DNA from: TK10-74A sp965217625
GTDB lineage: Bacteria > Chloroflexota > Dehalococcoidia > Bin125
Direction: 5' to 3'
NCBI GenBank assembly: GCA_965217625.1
Contig: OZ244557.1
Coordinates: 2,728,001-2,792,000 of the forward strand
DNA length: 64,000 nt
Shown: positions 42,268 through 50,686 of the stretch, one piece after another
Layout: every line of letters begins with the position of its first letter
Position numbering within the stretch: the stretch's first letter is position 1
The notes under the pieces: generated by a model
Told to the model about the DNA's origin: nothing
What the model saw: only the letters and a program-made list of their open reading frames with translations
Database searches by the model: none
Made by a program: the position numbers and the translations under genes

Positions 42268-43205
42268 GGCCGCGCCGCGGGACGGCCGTGCCCGGCCGGG
42301 TCGATGTAGGCGCTGTCGCGGCACGGCGCCCAGGGCGACTCGAACAGCCGCCACTGATCGGCGTGGTGGGCGAGGTGGGGCTCCATCAGCCGCACCAGGT
42401 TGGCGACATTGACCCGCACGTCGAGGCCGCGGTTGTCGGAGCGCAGGGGCGGCTCGGTGGCCATGAACTGCACCCGGAAGCGATCGCCCCGCGCCGGTCC
42501 GGCCGCGCGCGGCGTCAGGCAGAAGAGCAGCGCCGCGTCGGTGCGCAGCGCCAGGTCGACGGCGCCGTTGGGGAAGCGCGCCTGTCGCTGCCGGAAGGGC
42601 ACGCAGGAGCCGCCGCCCTGGATGTCGCGGTCGGCGAGCACGGCCAGGATGCCGCCCGCCCGCAGGTAGCGCACCGCCTCCTTGATCCCGCCGATCGTCG
42701 CCGGCATCGTGCGCAGCCCGCCCCCGCCCGACGGCGCGCGGCGCAGCGCCTCCATCGCGCGCATGCGGGGGCCGTCGGGCAGCGGCTCGACCAGCGCCGC
42801 GCACTCCAGCCCGACCGCCGGCAGCGCCCGCACGACGAACTCCGCGTTGCCCACGTGCGCCCCCGCCACGACCACGCCCCGCCCCGCCGCCTGCGCCTCG
42901 CGCAGCAGGTCGAGCCCCTCCACGTCGAGATGCGCCAGCGCCGCCTTGGGCGTCATGCCCGACAGCCGCGCCATATCGACGTAGTAGGCGCAGTTCTCCT
43001 GGAAGACGCGCGTCGTCGCCTTGTCGAGCCGCCGCGGCGACCACTCGGGGCGCAGGATCTGCAGGTTCGCGCGCACCGTCTGGCGGCGCCGCTCGGCGAT
43101 CGGCGGCGCGATCGACCCGGCCAGCCGCGCCAGCGCGTAGAGCCACGCCGCGGGCAGCACGCGGGTCAGCCGATCGAGGATGAGCAGCGCCGAGGCGACG
43201 AACAC
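42264..43205 (-). CDS. LpxL/HtrB-type acyltransferase (PatA-like)
   Basis: A 313-residue protein with an N-terminal membrane helix (VASALLILDRLTRVLPAAWL) and the lysophospholipid acyltransferase H-x4-E motif in VVVAGAHVGNAEF near residue 115, followed by DRDIQGGGSCVPF and a conserved ending DQWRLFE.PW. In mycobacteria PatA, the same family, acylates the mannose of phosphatidylinositol mannoside and sits between pgsA and pimA. The gene is followed by the PHP gene with a 4-bp overlap. Confidence 0.8.
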   Translation of the reverse strand: MFVASALLILDRLTRVLPAAWLYALARLAGSIAPPIAERRRQTVRANLQILRPEWSPRRLDKATTRVFQENCAYYVDMARLSGMTPKAALAHLDVEGLDLLREAQAAGRGVVVAGAHVGNAEFVVRALPAVGLECAALVEPLPDGPRMRAMEALRRAPSGGGGLRTMPATIGGIKEAVRYLRAGGILAVLADRDIQGGGSCVPFRQRQARFPNGAVDLALRTDAALLFCLTPRAAGPARGDRFRVQFMATEPPLRSDNRGLDVRVNVANLVRLMEPHLAHHADQWRLFESPWAPCRDSAYIDPAGHGRPAARP

Positions 43206-43256
43206 GCGCCCGATCGTACGCCATCGCCGCGCCCCCGGCTCAGTCCGGCAGGCTGC

Positions 43257-44105
43257 TCAGTCCGGAAGGAAGAAACGGCGGAACATGTACCACTGGTCGG
43301 GATGCCGTCGCACCGGCCCCTCGAACCAGTCCAGCAGCGACTGCGTCAGCGTCCGCACGTCCGCGGCGCGGTCGCCGCTGCGCGGCGGGTCGAAGTCGAG
43401 GCCGATCTCCACGCGGAAGCGCATCGCCCGGCTGTCGCTCCGCAGCACCGCCATCGGCACGACGCGGGCGTCGGTCGCCAGCGCCAGCCGCGCCGGCCCG
43501 GCCGGCAGCCGGCAGGGCGCGCCGAAGAACGCCACATCGACGCCCGGCTCCCCCGTCCCCAGCGGCCGGTCGAACAGCAGCCCCAGCGCGCCGCCCGACC
43601 GCAGCGTCCGCAGCGCCGCCCGCGGCGCCGTCTCGTAGACCACGCGCATCCCCAGCCGCTCCCGCCGCCCCTGCACGGCGGCGTCCAGCCAGCGCGCCCC
43701 CAGCGACTCCACCAGCACCGTCGACGGCCCCACGTTGTGCGTGAACGCCCCGCCGGCCACGTCCCAGTTGCCCTGATGCAGCAGCGCGAAGATCAGCGGC
43801 CCCCCGGCCGCCAGCGCCCGCACCCGCTCCCAGTCGGCCGGGTCGGCGGCGAGCGCCGCGTCGCAGTCGGCCGGCGTCGGCCCGGCCGGCCACAGCGCCT
43901 CCAGGCAGTACTCCCCGTAGCGACGCAACTGCCGCTGGCCCCAGTAGTCGAGCGTCGCCGCGTCGTCGGTGCCCAGCACCACGCGCAGGTTTTCCCGGAT
44001 GCGGCGTCGCCCCGGCGCCCACAGCGCATACGTCGCGTCCGCCGCGGCGTCGGCCAGGGCGTAGGGCAGTCGGGGCGGCAGGCGGTGGAACGGGGCGAGG
44101 GGCAT
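43257..44105 (-). CDS. second LpxL/HtrB-type acyltransferase
   Basis: A 282-residue paralogue of the next gene. Catalytic H-x4-D is in LLHQGNWDVAGG near residue 110; GLLFDRPLG and the HPDQWYMFRRF ending match the family. Presence of two such acyltransferases fits a diacylated glycolipid product. The ATG at 44105 starts the five-gene minus-strand set running to 39345, with a 51-bp gap only after this gene. The nuclease-like gene is divergent. Confidence 0.78.
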   Translation of the reverse strand: MPLAPFHRLPPRLPYALADAAADATYALWAPGRRRIRENLRVVLGTDDAATLDYWGQRQLRRYGEYCLEALWPAGPTPADCDAALAADPADWERVRALAAGGPLIFALLHQGNWDVAGGAFTHNVGPSTVLVESLGARWLDAAVQGRRERLGMRVVYETAPRAALRTLRSGGALGLLFDRPLGTGEPGVDVAFFGAPCRLPAGPARLALATDARVVPMAVLRSDSRAMRFRVEIGLDFDPPRSGDRAADVRTLTQSLLDWFEGPVRRHPDQWYMFRRFFLPD

Positions 44106-44153
44106 GGGTCCAGTCTCAATGACCGTCTATCGTCGCGGCGGGAGGATCGGTCG

Positions 44154-44804
44154 ATGCTCACACTCGCCGATGTCGAGGCAACCCTCAAGCGCCTCGCGGG
44201 CGACCGCCCCATCTTCCACTCCGAGGACGACTTCCAGCACGCCCTCGATCGGGCGATCCGCGGCAGCTTCCCTCGCGTGCGCGTGCAACTGGAGCAGCCG
44301 CTGCCGTTGCAGGACCGGCGCGGCTACGCGGACCTGTGGTTGCGAACGCCCGCGGGCGACATCGTCCTGGAGCTCAAGTATTGGACGCAGGCGCTTCGCA
44401 CGACTGTCGCCAGCGAGGAGTTCTCGCTGCGTGCACACTCGGCCAATGACCTGGGACGATACGACCTCATCAAGGACTTGGTCCGTATCGAGCACCTCGT
44501 CGATGTGGGCCACGCCGGCACGGGCGCCGTCATCGCGATCACCAACGATCACCTCTATTGGACGAAGCCGAATCGGCAGACGAACGACGCCGACTTCCGC
44601 ATCCACGACGGGCGGCGCCTCTCAGGGACGATGGCCTGGGCGGCCACGGCTGGCGACGGCACGACGCGCGGTCGGGAGGCCGATCTCACGCTCCGCGGTG
44701 TGTATCGGCGCCACTGGCAGCCCTACTCCACCGTCCCCGGCGGGCCATACGCGGAGTTCCGCTACCTCTTCCTCCCCGTCGACAAGGCCCCCGAACGCCG
44801 CTAG
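44154..44804 (+). CDS. stand-alone PD-(D/E)XK nuclease-like protein
   Basis: A 216-residue protein. YADLWLRTPAGDIVLELKYW near residues 58-77 gives the D...ELK core of the PD-(D/E)XK restriction-endonuclease fold, and an upstream helix (HALDRAIRGSF) could supply the fold's first Glu/Arg. Nothing else is recognisable, and no partner helicase or methylase is adjacent. GGGAGG precedes the ATG at 44154; the long upstream ORF in this frame is antisense to the acyltransferases. The stop codon TAG is part of the TAGAAT -10 of the first small RNA unit. It could be a solitary defence or repair nuclease. Confidence 0.6.
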   Translation: MLTLADVEATLKRLAGDRPIFHSEDDFQHALDRAIRGSFPRVRVQLEQPLPLQDRRGYADLWLRTPAGDIVLELKYWTQALRTTVASEEFSLRAHSANDLGRYDLIKDLVRIEHLVDVGHAGTGAVIAITNDHLYWTKPNRQTNDADFRIHDGRRLSGTMAWAATAGDGTTRGREADLTLRGVYRRHWQPYSTVPGGPYAEFRYLFLPVDKAPERR

Positions 44805-44860
44805 AATCCTCGCAGAGCCGGATGTGACGCCCTGGCGGTGTCGCGCCTGGCTCTCTGGCT
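44779..44860 (+). ncRNA. small RNA candidate, copy 1: promoter plus hairpin
   Basis: The promoter is TCGACA (44779-44784), 17 bp, TAGAAT (44802-44807). Six bases later a 41-nt hairpin begins (44814-44854): outer stem AGAGCC/GGCTCT, extended by GG with CT (one G-U), inner stem GACGCC/GGTGTC around CTGGC. The predicted transcription start therefore falls at the base of the hairpin. The unit is about 80% identical to copy 2, with the base change in the stem preserving pairing. Confidence 0.5.
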
Positions 44861-44945
44861 TAACGGCGCATGGTACCCCGGGGTCGCGCCGCGGCAATCG
44901 CCTGTTGCACCGGCGGCGGGGCGGCGACGATGCGTCAATCAGTGC

Positions 44946-45030
44946 TTGACGTGCTCACCGCATCCCGCTAGGATGCTTGCAGAGCCGGTGTGACGCCCTG
45001 GCGGTGTCGTTCCCGGCTCTTTGTCTTTAA
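44946..45030 (+). ncRNA. small RNA candidate, copy 2: promoter plus hairpin with T-rich tail
   Basis: The promoter is TTGACG (44946-44951), 17 bp, TAGGAT (44969-44974), then 6 bp to a 40-nt hairpin (44981-45020) with an 8-bp outer stem AGAGCCGG/CCGGCTCT and inner GACGCC/GGTGTC. TTTGTCTTT follows, so the hairpin may also terminate. Geometry is identical to copy 1, 167 bp away. There is no + strand gene for 1.3 kb downstream, only the antisense 3' end of ino1. Confidence 0.55.
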
Positions 45031-45060
45031 CGGGGATCGCTGGGCCCACGGCCCGACGCC

Positions 45061-46131
45061 CTACTCCCCCGACGCGAAGGCCTCCACGCCGTCCCGCGCC
45101 CGATCGTCCGTCCACTGCTCCGGCGGCGACTTCATGAAGTACGCGCTGGGCGCCAGCAGCGGCCCCGACAGCCCCCGGTCGAGCCCGATCTTCGCGCAGC
45201 GCACCGCGTCGATGACCACGCCGGCCGAGTTCGGGCTGTCCCACACCTCCAGCTTCAACTCGAGGTTGAGCGGCACGTTGCCGAACGTCGTGCCCTCGAT
45301 GCGGATGTGGCACCACTTGCGGTCGAGCAGCCAGGGCACGTGGTCGCTGGGGCCGACGTGCACCATGTCGGGCGGCATCTCGTAGTCGATCTGCGACGTC
45401 ACCGCGTTCGTCTTGCTGATCTTCTTCGACTCCAGCCGCTCCCGCTCCAGCATGTTGAGGAAGTCGGTGTTGCCGCCGAAGTTCAACTGGTAGGTGCGGT
45501 CGATGCGCACGCCGCGGTCGCGGAAGAGCCGCGTCAGCACCCGGTGCACGATGGTCGCGCCCACCTGGCTCTTGATGTCGTCGCCGATGATCGGCACGCC
45601 GGCGCGGCGGAAGCGGTCGGCCCAGTACGTCTCCCGCGCGATGAACACCGGGATGCAGTTGACCATCGCGCAGCCCGCCTCGAGCACCTGCTCGACGTAC
45701 CACTTGGTCGCCTCTTCGCTGCCGACGGGTAGGTAGCTGATCACGACGTCGACCTCGCGCTCCTTGAGGATGGCGGCGATGTCGGCCGTCGCGCCCGGCG
45801 CCTTCTCGATGATCTGGCTCAGGTACTTGCCCAGGCCGTCGTGCGTCATGCCCCGCTCGACCGGGACGCCCAGGTGCGGCGCCTCGCTGAACGTCAGCGT
45901 GTTGTTGGGCTCGGTGAAAATGGCCTCCGAGAGGTCCTTGCCCACCTTGTTGCGGTCGATGTCGAAGGCGGCCACGAAGTTGAGGTCGCCGATGTGGTAG
46001 TCGCCGAGCAGCGGGTGCATGATGCCCGGGATCTCCTCGCCCTCCTGGGCGTCGCGGTAGAAGTGCACGCCCTGCACCAGCGAGGAGGCGCAGTTGCCCA
46101 CTCCGATAATCGCGACGTTGATCTTGCCCAT
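45061..46131 (-). CDS. ino1: myo-inositol-1-phosphate synthase
   Basis: A 356-residue prokaryotic-type synthase that cyclises glucose 6-phosphate to inositol 3-phosphate with NAD. NVAIIGVGNCASSLVQG is the Rossmann motif, and GDDIKSQVGATIVHRVL, NFGGNTDFLNM, SKTNAV and WDSPNSAGVVIDAVR are the catalytic-domain landmarks. GGGAGGGG lies before the ATG. Its product is the acceptor for phosphatidylinositol-phosphate synthase, for which a candidate gene lies at 39345-40271. The 200-bp upstream region has a TATGTT hexamer (reverse strand, near 46228) as a possible -10. Confidence 0.95.
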   Translation of the reverse strand: MGKINVAIIGVGNCASSLVQGVHFYRDAQEGEEIPGIMHPLLGDYHIGDLNFVAAFDIDRNKVGKDLSEAIFTEPNNTLTFSEAPHLGVPVERGMTHDGLGKYLSQIIEKAPGATADIAAILKEREVDVVISYLPVGSEEATKWYVEQVLEAGCAMVNCIPVFIARETYWADRFRRAGVPIIGDDIKSQVGATIVHRVLTRLFRDRGVRIDRTYQLNFGGNTDFLNMLERERLESKKISKTNAVTSQIDYEMPPDMVHVGPSDHVPWLLDRKWCHIRIEGTTFGNVPLNLELKLEVWDSPNSAGVVIDAVRCAKIGLDRGLSGPLLAPSAYFMKSPPEQWTDDRARDGVEAFASGE

Positions 46132-46332
46132 GGCGGATGCCCCTCCCGGCTGGCCTGCGGCTCTCGTGCCCGGCCGACGACCGGGGAGCTCGCGGCGCGC
46201 TCGTGCAGGGTGGAGGCGGCGAGTAGTGCAACATAGCAGGAGTCGGGGTGTCGGTCAGGGGCGAATCAGGACTTCCGCGAGATGGGCTAGGCTGGAGATG
46301 GGCTGGGGCGACGCGTTGGACTGGGAGCACCC

Positions 46333-48657
46333 GTGCGCATGCACGGCGTCTCGTTTGGCTTGTCCCTCGTTCTCCTTATCGTCTTGCACATCGCGCTCGT
46401 CCCGGCCGATCAGGCCGCGGCGCAAGCGCCCGACCCCCTCACGCTCACCATCACCGCGTCCCGCTCCGAGTGCACGGCGGGGACGCTCAATCCGGTGACC
46501 TGGGAGATCAGCGGTGGCACGCCGCCCTACACCCTGGCGATCGAAGGCGAGCCGGTGGACGCGGAGGTGGAGAGCGCGACGGTCACCTGCGGGGCGCTGC
46601 CCGACGGCGCGAGCACGGCAGCGGGCACGATCACGGGGGCCGTGACGGACGCCGCGGGCGCTCGGGCGACGGCCAGCGCCGCCTACACGATCGTGCCGCC
46701 CCTCCCCGCGCCGACTGCGATCTACTCAGCCGCATACCGTACGTTCATCGGGCTCGACTGGGACCGCGTGGATGCGGCTGGCCCCGTGCCTGCGCTGGGC
46801 GCTGAGTGCCCCTGCCCCTTGTATCTCCTGCGCTGGCGGGTCGCGGGCACGGAAACCTGGACCACCGGTCTCCATGCGGATCGGCAGGTGCACCCGGGAC
46901 AGGCCGTCGCCGGCCGCCTGCTCCTGGACCTCTTTGAGAGCACGACGTATGAACTGGCCGTCGCGACGCTGCGCGACGCGATCGAGCAAGACACCCCCGC
47001 CGCGCTCACGTGGAGTGCGCCAGTCACAATGCACACCCTGGCTCCGCCGACCGGCGTGCGGGCGACCGCCACCCATGACACGGTCACCGTCACATGGGAT
47101 CCCCAGCCCGGCGTGAGAGTCTTCGCCGTGACGGTCTGGGGCCCGCACGGCGCTACTACGACCCAGCAGTTCACACCCGATGGCAGCACCCCGCACCAAC
47201 TCGTCTTCCGCGATCTGCCGCCCGACACCGAGTACCGGGTGGAAGTACGAGTCCCAGCGGGGCAGGACAGCGTCTGGACCGAGATCACCGTTGCCACCAG
47301 CACGCCGCCGGCGGACTGGACGCCGTTGCCACGCGGTCCACAGAACCTGCGCACCAGCGTCACGCACGACAGCGTCACGGTGGATTGGGACGCGCCGCAC
47401 ACCGGTGCCGGGAGCGTCTACCACGTCAATTTGCATCCTCCGGTCGGGCTGAGACAGAGTGTCGCAGTTCATAGCGGCGTGACGGAACACACCTTCACGG
47501 GGCTGGCACCGGCCACGACCTATGAAGTCGCGGTGATACACGCCGACATCGTCGTCGGAAGGGTCGAGGTCGCCGTCACGACCCTGGCGGCGCCGGCGGC
47601 GGGCGGGGGGCAGCGCTCAGCGCGGGCGACATTGTGCCACGAGATTCTGCCTGGCTGGCTGGTCTGTCCACCGGCGGACGCCGGCCCCGCCGCTCTCCTC
47701 TACAACCGGCTGGACCCGACGGGCCAGGCGACCACCCCCGGCAGCTACGCCTTCCTCGACGCCGCGGGGCGGGCCGTCACGACCTACGAGGGCCTGCGCG
47801 ACGGCACGACGACGGCGCTGCGTATCCATCAGTCCGATGGCTACGGGGCGTCACAGGCGGACACCTACGGCGACGTGGCAGTGGGGGACATCTTCGAGTG
47901 GCGGGAGGCGGACGACTGCTGGGTGCGCTACGAGGTGACGGAGGTGAAGGCGGACCCGGCCGGGACGGCGCCGCGCAAGGAGTTCGCCGTCAAGTGGCAT
48001 GCCTACGCGTTCACGGGCTGCGCGGGTACCGTCGCGACGGACAACGCAGTCAGAGTCACGGTTGACCCGCCCAGCTTCTTCTCGCCCAGGATCAGCACTC
48101 CCGTGCGCTACGGCCCCTACCAACTCGTCCCCTACGGCTGGACCGGCGTGCTCGAAGAAACGACCACGGTCGCACCGCCGTCGAATGCGGCCTCCGGCGC
48201 CTCGGGCTCCTCAGAGTCCTCCGACGCCTCGGACGGGCCCGCGTGGCCGTCCAGCGACCCCGCCTCCGCCCGCCAGCACCCGCTGTGGAATGAGCCGTCC
48301 CTGCCAGCCGGGTGGACGCTCGGCTCGATCTGGGCGGAGGAATCGTATGTCGAAGCGCACTATCGCGACGACCGGGGATATGGCGCGGCTCACATCTGGA
48401 TCGCCCGGCAGGACTCGCACCCGCGCCAACTCACTACCAGCGTTCTCACAGGGCACGGGAACGTCAACGTCGAAGAGGAGCGCATAGTCGATGGACACGC
48501 TGCCATCGTGATGTACGACGCGGCCGACGCAGTGGTGTTCATCTTCAACGCGGTCACTGGCGTCGAATATTTTGTCCACTTGTACTCGAGTTCCGCTGAC
48601 CCGAACGGACGTGATGTCGACGACGCCATCGCCCTCGCGCGGAGCTTGTACCAATGA
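46333..48657 (+). CDS. secreted fibronectin type III multidomain protein
   Basis: A 774-residue exported protein. A signal peptide (VSFGLSLVLLIVLHIALV, cleavage near DQAAAQA) is followed by an Ig-like region with paired Cys (residues 36-115). Three fibronectin type III-like domains follow (about 125-235, 235-330 and 335-420), recognisable from TGVRATATHDTVTVTWD, YRVEV and NLRTSVTHDSVTVDWD. Then come an unfamiliar Cys-containing domain (about 440-620), a Ser-rich linker (near 625-650) and a C-terminal alpha/beta domain. No enzymatic motif is seen. It is probably a cell-surface adhesin or matrix protein. GTG 46333 and ATG 46339 are both possible starts. TAGGCT near 46287 is a candidate -10. Confidence 0.65.
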   Translation: MRMHGVSFGLSLVLLIVLHIALVPADQAAAQAPDPLTLTITASRSECTAGTLNPVTWEISGGTPPYTLAIEGEPVDAEVESATVTCGALPDGASTAAGTITGAVTDAAGARATASAAYTIVPPLPAPTAIYSAAYRTFIGLDWDRVDAAGPVPALGAECPCPLYLLRWRVAGTETWTTGLHADRQVHPGQAVAGRLLLDLFESTTYELAVATLRDAIEQDTPAALTWSAPVTMHTLAPPTGVRATATHDTVTVTWDPQPGVRVFAVTVWGPHGATTTQQFTPDGSTPHQLVFRDLPPDTEYRVEVRVPAGQDSVWTEITVATSTPPADWTPLPRGPQNLRTSVTHDSVTVDWDAPHTGAGSVYHVNLHPPVGLRQSVAVHSGVTEHTFTGLAPATTYEVAVIHADIVVGRVEVAVTTLAAPAAGGGQRSARATLCHEILPGWLVCPPADAGPAALLYNRLDPTGQATTPGSYAFLDAAGRAVTTYEGLRDGTTTALRIHQSDGYGASQADTYGDVAVGDIFEWREADDCWVRYEVTEVKADPAGTAPRKEFAVKWHAYAFTGCAGTVATDNAVRVTVDPPSFFSPRISTPVRYGPYQLVPYGWTGVLEETTTVAPPSNAASGASGSSESSDASDGPAWPSSDPASARQHPLWNEPSLPAGWTLGSIWAEESYVEAHYRDDRGYGAAHIWIARQDSHPRQLTTSVLTGHGNVNVEEERIVDGHAAIVMYDAADAVVFIFNAVTGVEYFVHLYSSSADPNGRDVDDAIALARSLYQ

Positions 48658-48672
48658 GACGATCCGCCGTCC

Positions 48673-49600
48673 TCGCCATTGCGCCTTGCCCCTCCTTGCC
48701 GGCCGCCCCACGCGCCACCGGCGCCCCGCTCGGCAGCGGGGGCGATGAGTCCGCGGGGCGATCGCAGCCGGGTCCGGGCTAGGACGCGACGGTCTCGCGC
48801 TGATCACGCTGCGCCGGTGACGGTTCGGTGAAGTCGAGCCCCGCCGCGTGCGCCGCGTCGCGGCGGGCAATCCAATCCTCCCAGGCCTGCCGTTCCTCCG
48901 CGTGTCCCTCCGCGTGGCCCTCCGCGCGGCCCTCCGCGTGTCCCTCCGCGCGGCCTTGCACCCGGCCTTCCGCGCGGCCTTGCACCCGGCCTTCCGCGCG
49001 GCCTTGCGCGAGCCTCGCCTTCTTGTACGCCTCATACAACATCGGTACGCCTTCCACGATTATCACGGTGAGTGCGGTGAGTGAGACCGCGACGGAGCCA
49101 AGTGCCTGCGCGACCGCGACCATGGTCGCCATCGCGCCGTGTCCCTCCCCGACGCACTTCGCTGCGACCAACCGCGCCGCCCCGCTCGGCAGCGGGGCAG
49201 ATGAGTTCGCGGGGAAGCCTCGCGCCGATCCGGGCTAGGAAGCGACGGTCTCGCGCTGATCGCGCTGCGCCGGTGATGGCTCCGTGAAGTCGAGCCCCGC
49301 CGCTTGTGCCGCGTCGCGGCGGGCAATCCAATCCTCCCAGGCCTCCCGTTCCGCCGCGCGTCCCGCCGCGCGTCCCGCCGCGTGTCCCTCCGCGTGTCCC
49401 TCCGCGCGGCCTTCCGCGCGTCCTTGCGCCCGGCCTTGCGCGAGCTTCGCCTTCTTGAACGCCTCATACAACATCGGTACACCTTCCACGACAATCACGG
49501 TGAGTGCGGTGAGTGAGACCGCGACCGAGCCAAGCGCCTGCGCGACCGCGACCATGGTCGCCATTGCGCCTTGCCCCTCCTTGCCGACCTCCTGGTCAAT
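48673..49600. repeat. tandem duplication (about 460-bp unit, two full copies and a remnant)
   Basis: The segment containing GCCATTGCGCCTTGCCCCTC occurs at about 48675 and 49562, with a diverged version at about 49129. Between them lie the two paralogous genes. A 12-bp GC-rich sub-repeat (of the form CGGCCTTCCGCG) runs through each. Confidence 0.7.
48779..49132 (-). CDS. membrane protein with A-E-G-R/H repeat coil, tandem paralogue 1
   Basis: A 117-residue protein. The N-terminal half is a membrane helix pair (VAVAQALGSVAVSLTALTVIIVEG) followed by YEAYKKARLAQ. It continues into a four-residue repeat (GRAEGRVQGRAEGHAEG type, residues ~58-88) and ends in WEDWIARRDAAHAAGLDF and TEPSPAQRD. It is nearly identical to the next gene over the last 100 residues. 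The ATG at 49132 is preferred, with GGGGAGGG ahead of it; an upstream TTG would add 13 residues derived from the duplication junction. The paralogue's first membrane helix is missing here. Function is unknown. Confidence 0.55.
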   Translation of the reverse strand: MATMVAVAQALGSVAVSLTALTVIIVEGVPMLYEAYKKARLAQGRAEGRVQGRAEGRVQGRAEGHAEGRAEGHAEGHAEERQAWEDWIARRDAAHAAGLDFTEPSPAQRDQRETVAS

Positions 49601-49681
49601 GACGTAGCCAAGCGCGGCCAGGAACAGCACGGCGAAGAGCAGCAGCCCGATCGCGGCCCGGCTCGGGTGGATGCTAGGCAA
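49235..49681 (-). CDS. membrane protein with A-E-G-R/H repeat coil, tandem paralogue 2
   Basis: A 148-residue protein with an extra N-terminal membrane helix (AIGLLLFAVLFLAALGYVI), the shared helix VAVAQALGSVAVSLTALTVIVVEG, an A-E-G-R/H repeat tract and the same WEDWIARRDAA...TEPSPAQRDQRETVAS ending as its neighbour. The repeat tracts differ in length (copy 2 uses GRAAGRAAE where copy 1 uses GRVQGRAEG), consistent with slippage. This is the complete version; the upstream gene is a shortened duplicate. Confidence 0.6.
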   Translation of the reverse strand: MPSIHPSRAAIGLLLFAVLFLAALGYVIDQEVGKEGQGAMATMVAVAQALGSVAVSLTALTVIVVEGVPMLYEAFKKAKLAQGRAQGRAEGRAEGHAEGHAAGRAAGRAAEREAWEDWIARRDAAQAAGLDFTEPSPAQRDQRETVAS

Positions 49682-49870
49682 GCGGGGGCGCCGCGCGACC
49701 GCGCACGACCCGCCGTCTGCAGGTGGGGATGGCCAGTCGTTGTCTCATCGTCGCATCTCCTTTCCGCCGATCCCGAGTGTATCTCAATCAGGCGCCGGGC
49801 TGCGACGTTCGCCGCCCCCTCCGCGACGCACTTAGCTGCGACCGACCTCGCCAGCCGCCACAATCTCCCC

Positions 49871-50686
49871 ATGGCCGACCGCCCTGTAGCCCACGACGCC
49901 GCTGCCTTCCGGCCCCTCGCCGAGGAGCTGGCCGACGCCGCCGGCGCGGCCATCCGGCCCTACTTCCGCCAGCGCCTGGAGGTCGAGTCGAAGGCCGACG
50001 CCAGTCCGGTCACCGTCGCCGATCGGGCGGCGGAGTCGGCCATGCGCGATCTGATCGCCACCCGCCGGCCTCAGGACGGCATCGTCGGCGAGGAGTTCGG
50101 CGCGGAGCGGGCGGACGCCGAGTACGTCTGGGTGCTCGACCCCATCGACGGCACCAAGGCCTTCATCTCGGGGCTGCCCACCTTCGGCACGCTGATCGCG
50201 CTGCTGCACCGCGGCGCGCCCGTGCTGGGCGTCATCGATCAGCCCGTCAGCGGCGAGCGCTGGCTGGGCCTGCCCGGCCTCGGCGCCGACCTGCGCCAGG
50301 GCCACGACGCGACGCCCGAGCCGATTCACACCCGCGCCTGCGCGTCGCTGGCCGACGCCTCACTGTTCTGCACCGCCCGCGAGCAGTTCGCCGGGCCGGA
50401 CGCCGACGCCTACGTGCGCCTCGCGGCGCGGGTGCGCATGACCCGCTACGGGCTCGACTGCTACGCCTACGCGATGCTCGCCACGGGCTTCGTCGACCTC
50501 ACCGTCGAGGCCACGCTGGAGCCCTACGACTACCTGGCGCTCGTGCCCGTGATCGAGGCCGCCGGCGGCCGCATCAGCGACTGGGACGGCGTGCCCCTGG
50601 GGCTGCACTCCGACGGGCGCGTGATCGCCGCCGGCGACCCGCGTCGCCACCCGGAGGCCCTGGCCATCCTGCGCGGGTCCGGCTAG
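49871..50686 (+). CDS. hisN: inositol-monophosphatase-family phosphatase, HisN-like
   Basis: A 271-residue enzyme with the metal sites GEEFG (near 75), DPIDGTKAFISGLPTFGTLIAL (near 94-115) and a later YDYLALVPVIEAAGG. The DGTKxFI.G.P.FGTLIAL form is typical of the IMPase-type histidinol-phosphatases rather than of SuhB. An inositol-phosphate phosphatase role is the alternative, given ino1 4 kb away. The ATG at 49871 follows CACAAT and 6 nt, another leaderless-looking start. Its stop shares the palindrome CTAG with the convergent small gene. Confidence 0.8.
   Translation: MADRPVAHDAAAFRPLAEELADAAGAAIRPYFRQRLEVESKADASPVTVADRAAESAMRDLIATRRPQDGIVGEEFGAERADAEYVWVLDPIDGTKAFISGLPTFGTLIALLHRGAPVLGVIDQPVSGERWLGLPGLGADLRQGHDATPEPIHTRACASLADASLFCTAREQFAGPDADAYVRLAARVRMTRYGLDCYAYAMLATGFVDLTVEATLEPYDYLALVPVIEAAGGRISDWDGVPLGLHSDGRVIAAGDPRRHPEALAILRGSG

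Noticed and set aside
42288..44153. Large + strand ORF running into the PD-(D/E)XK gene
   Set aside because: It is antisense to two acyltransferase genes; only the part after ATG 44154, with a Shine-Dalgarno, looks coding.
48880..49020. Possible CRISPR-like array of short repeats
   Set aside because: The 12-bp repeats are in-frame coding repeats (A-E-G-R/H) without spacers of uniform length.
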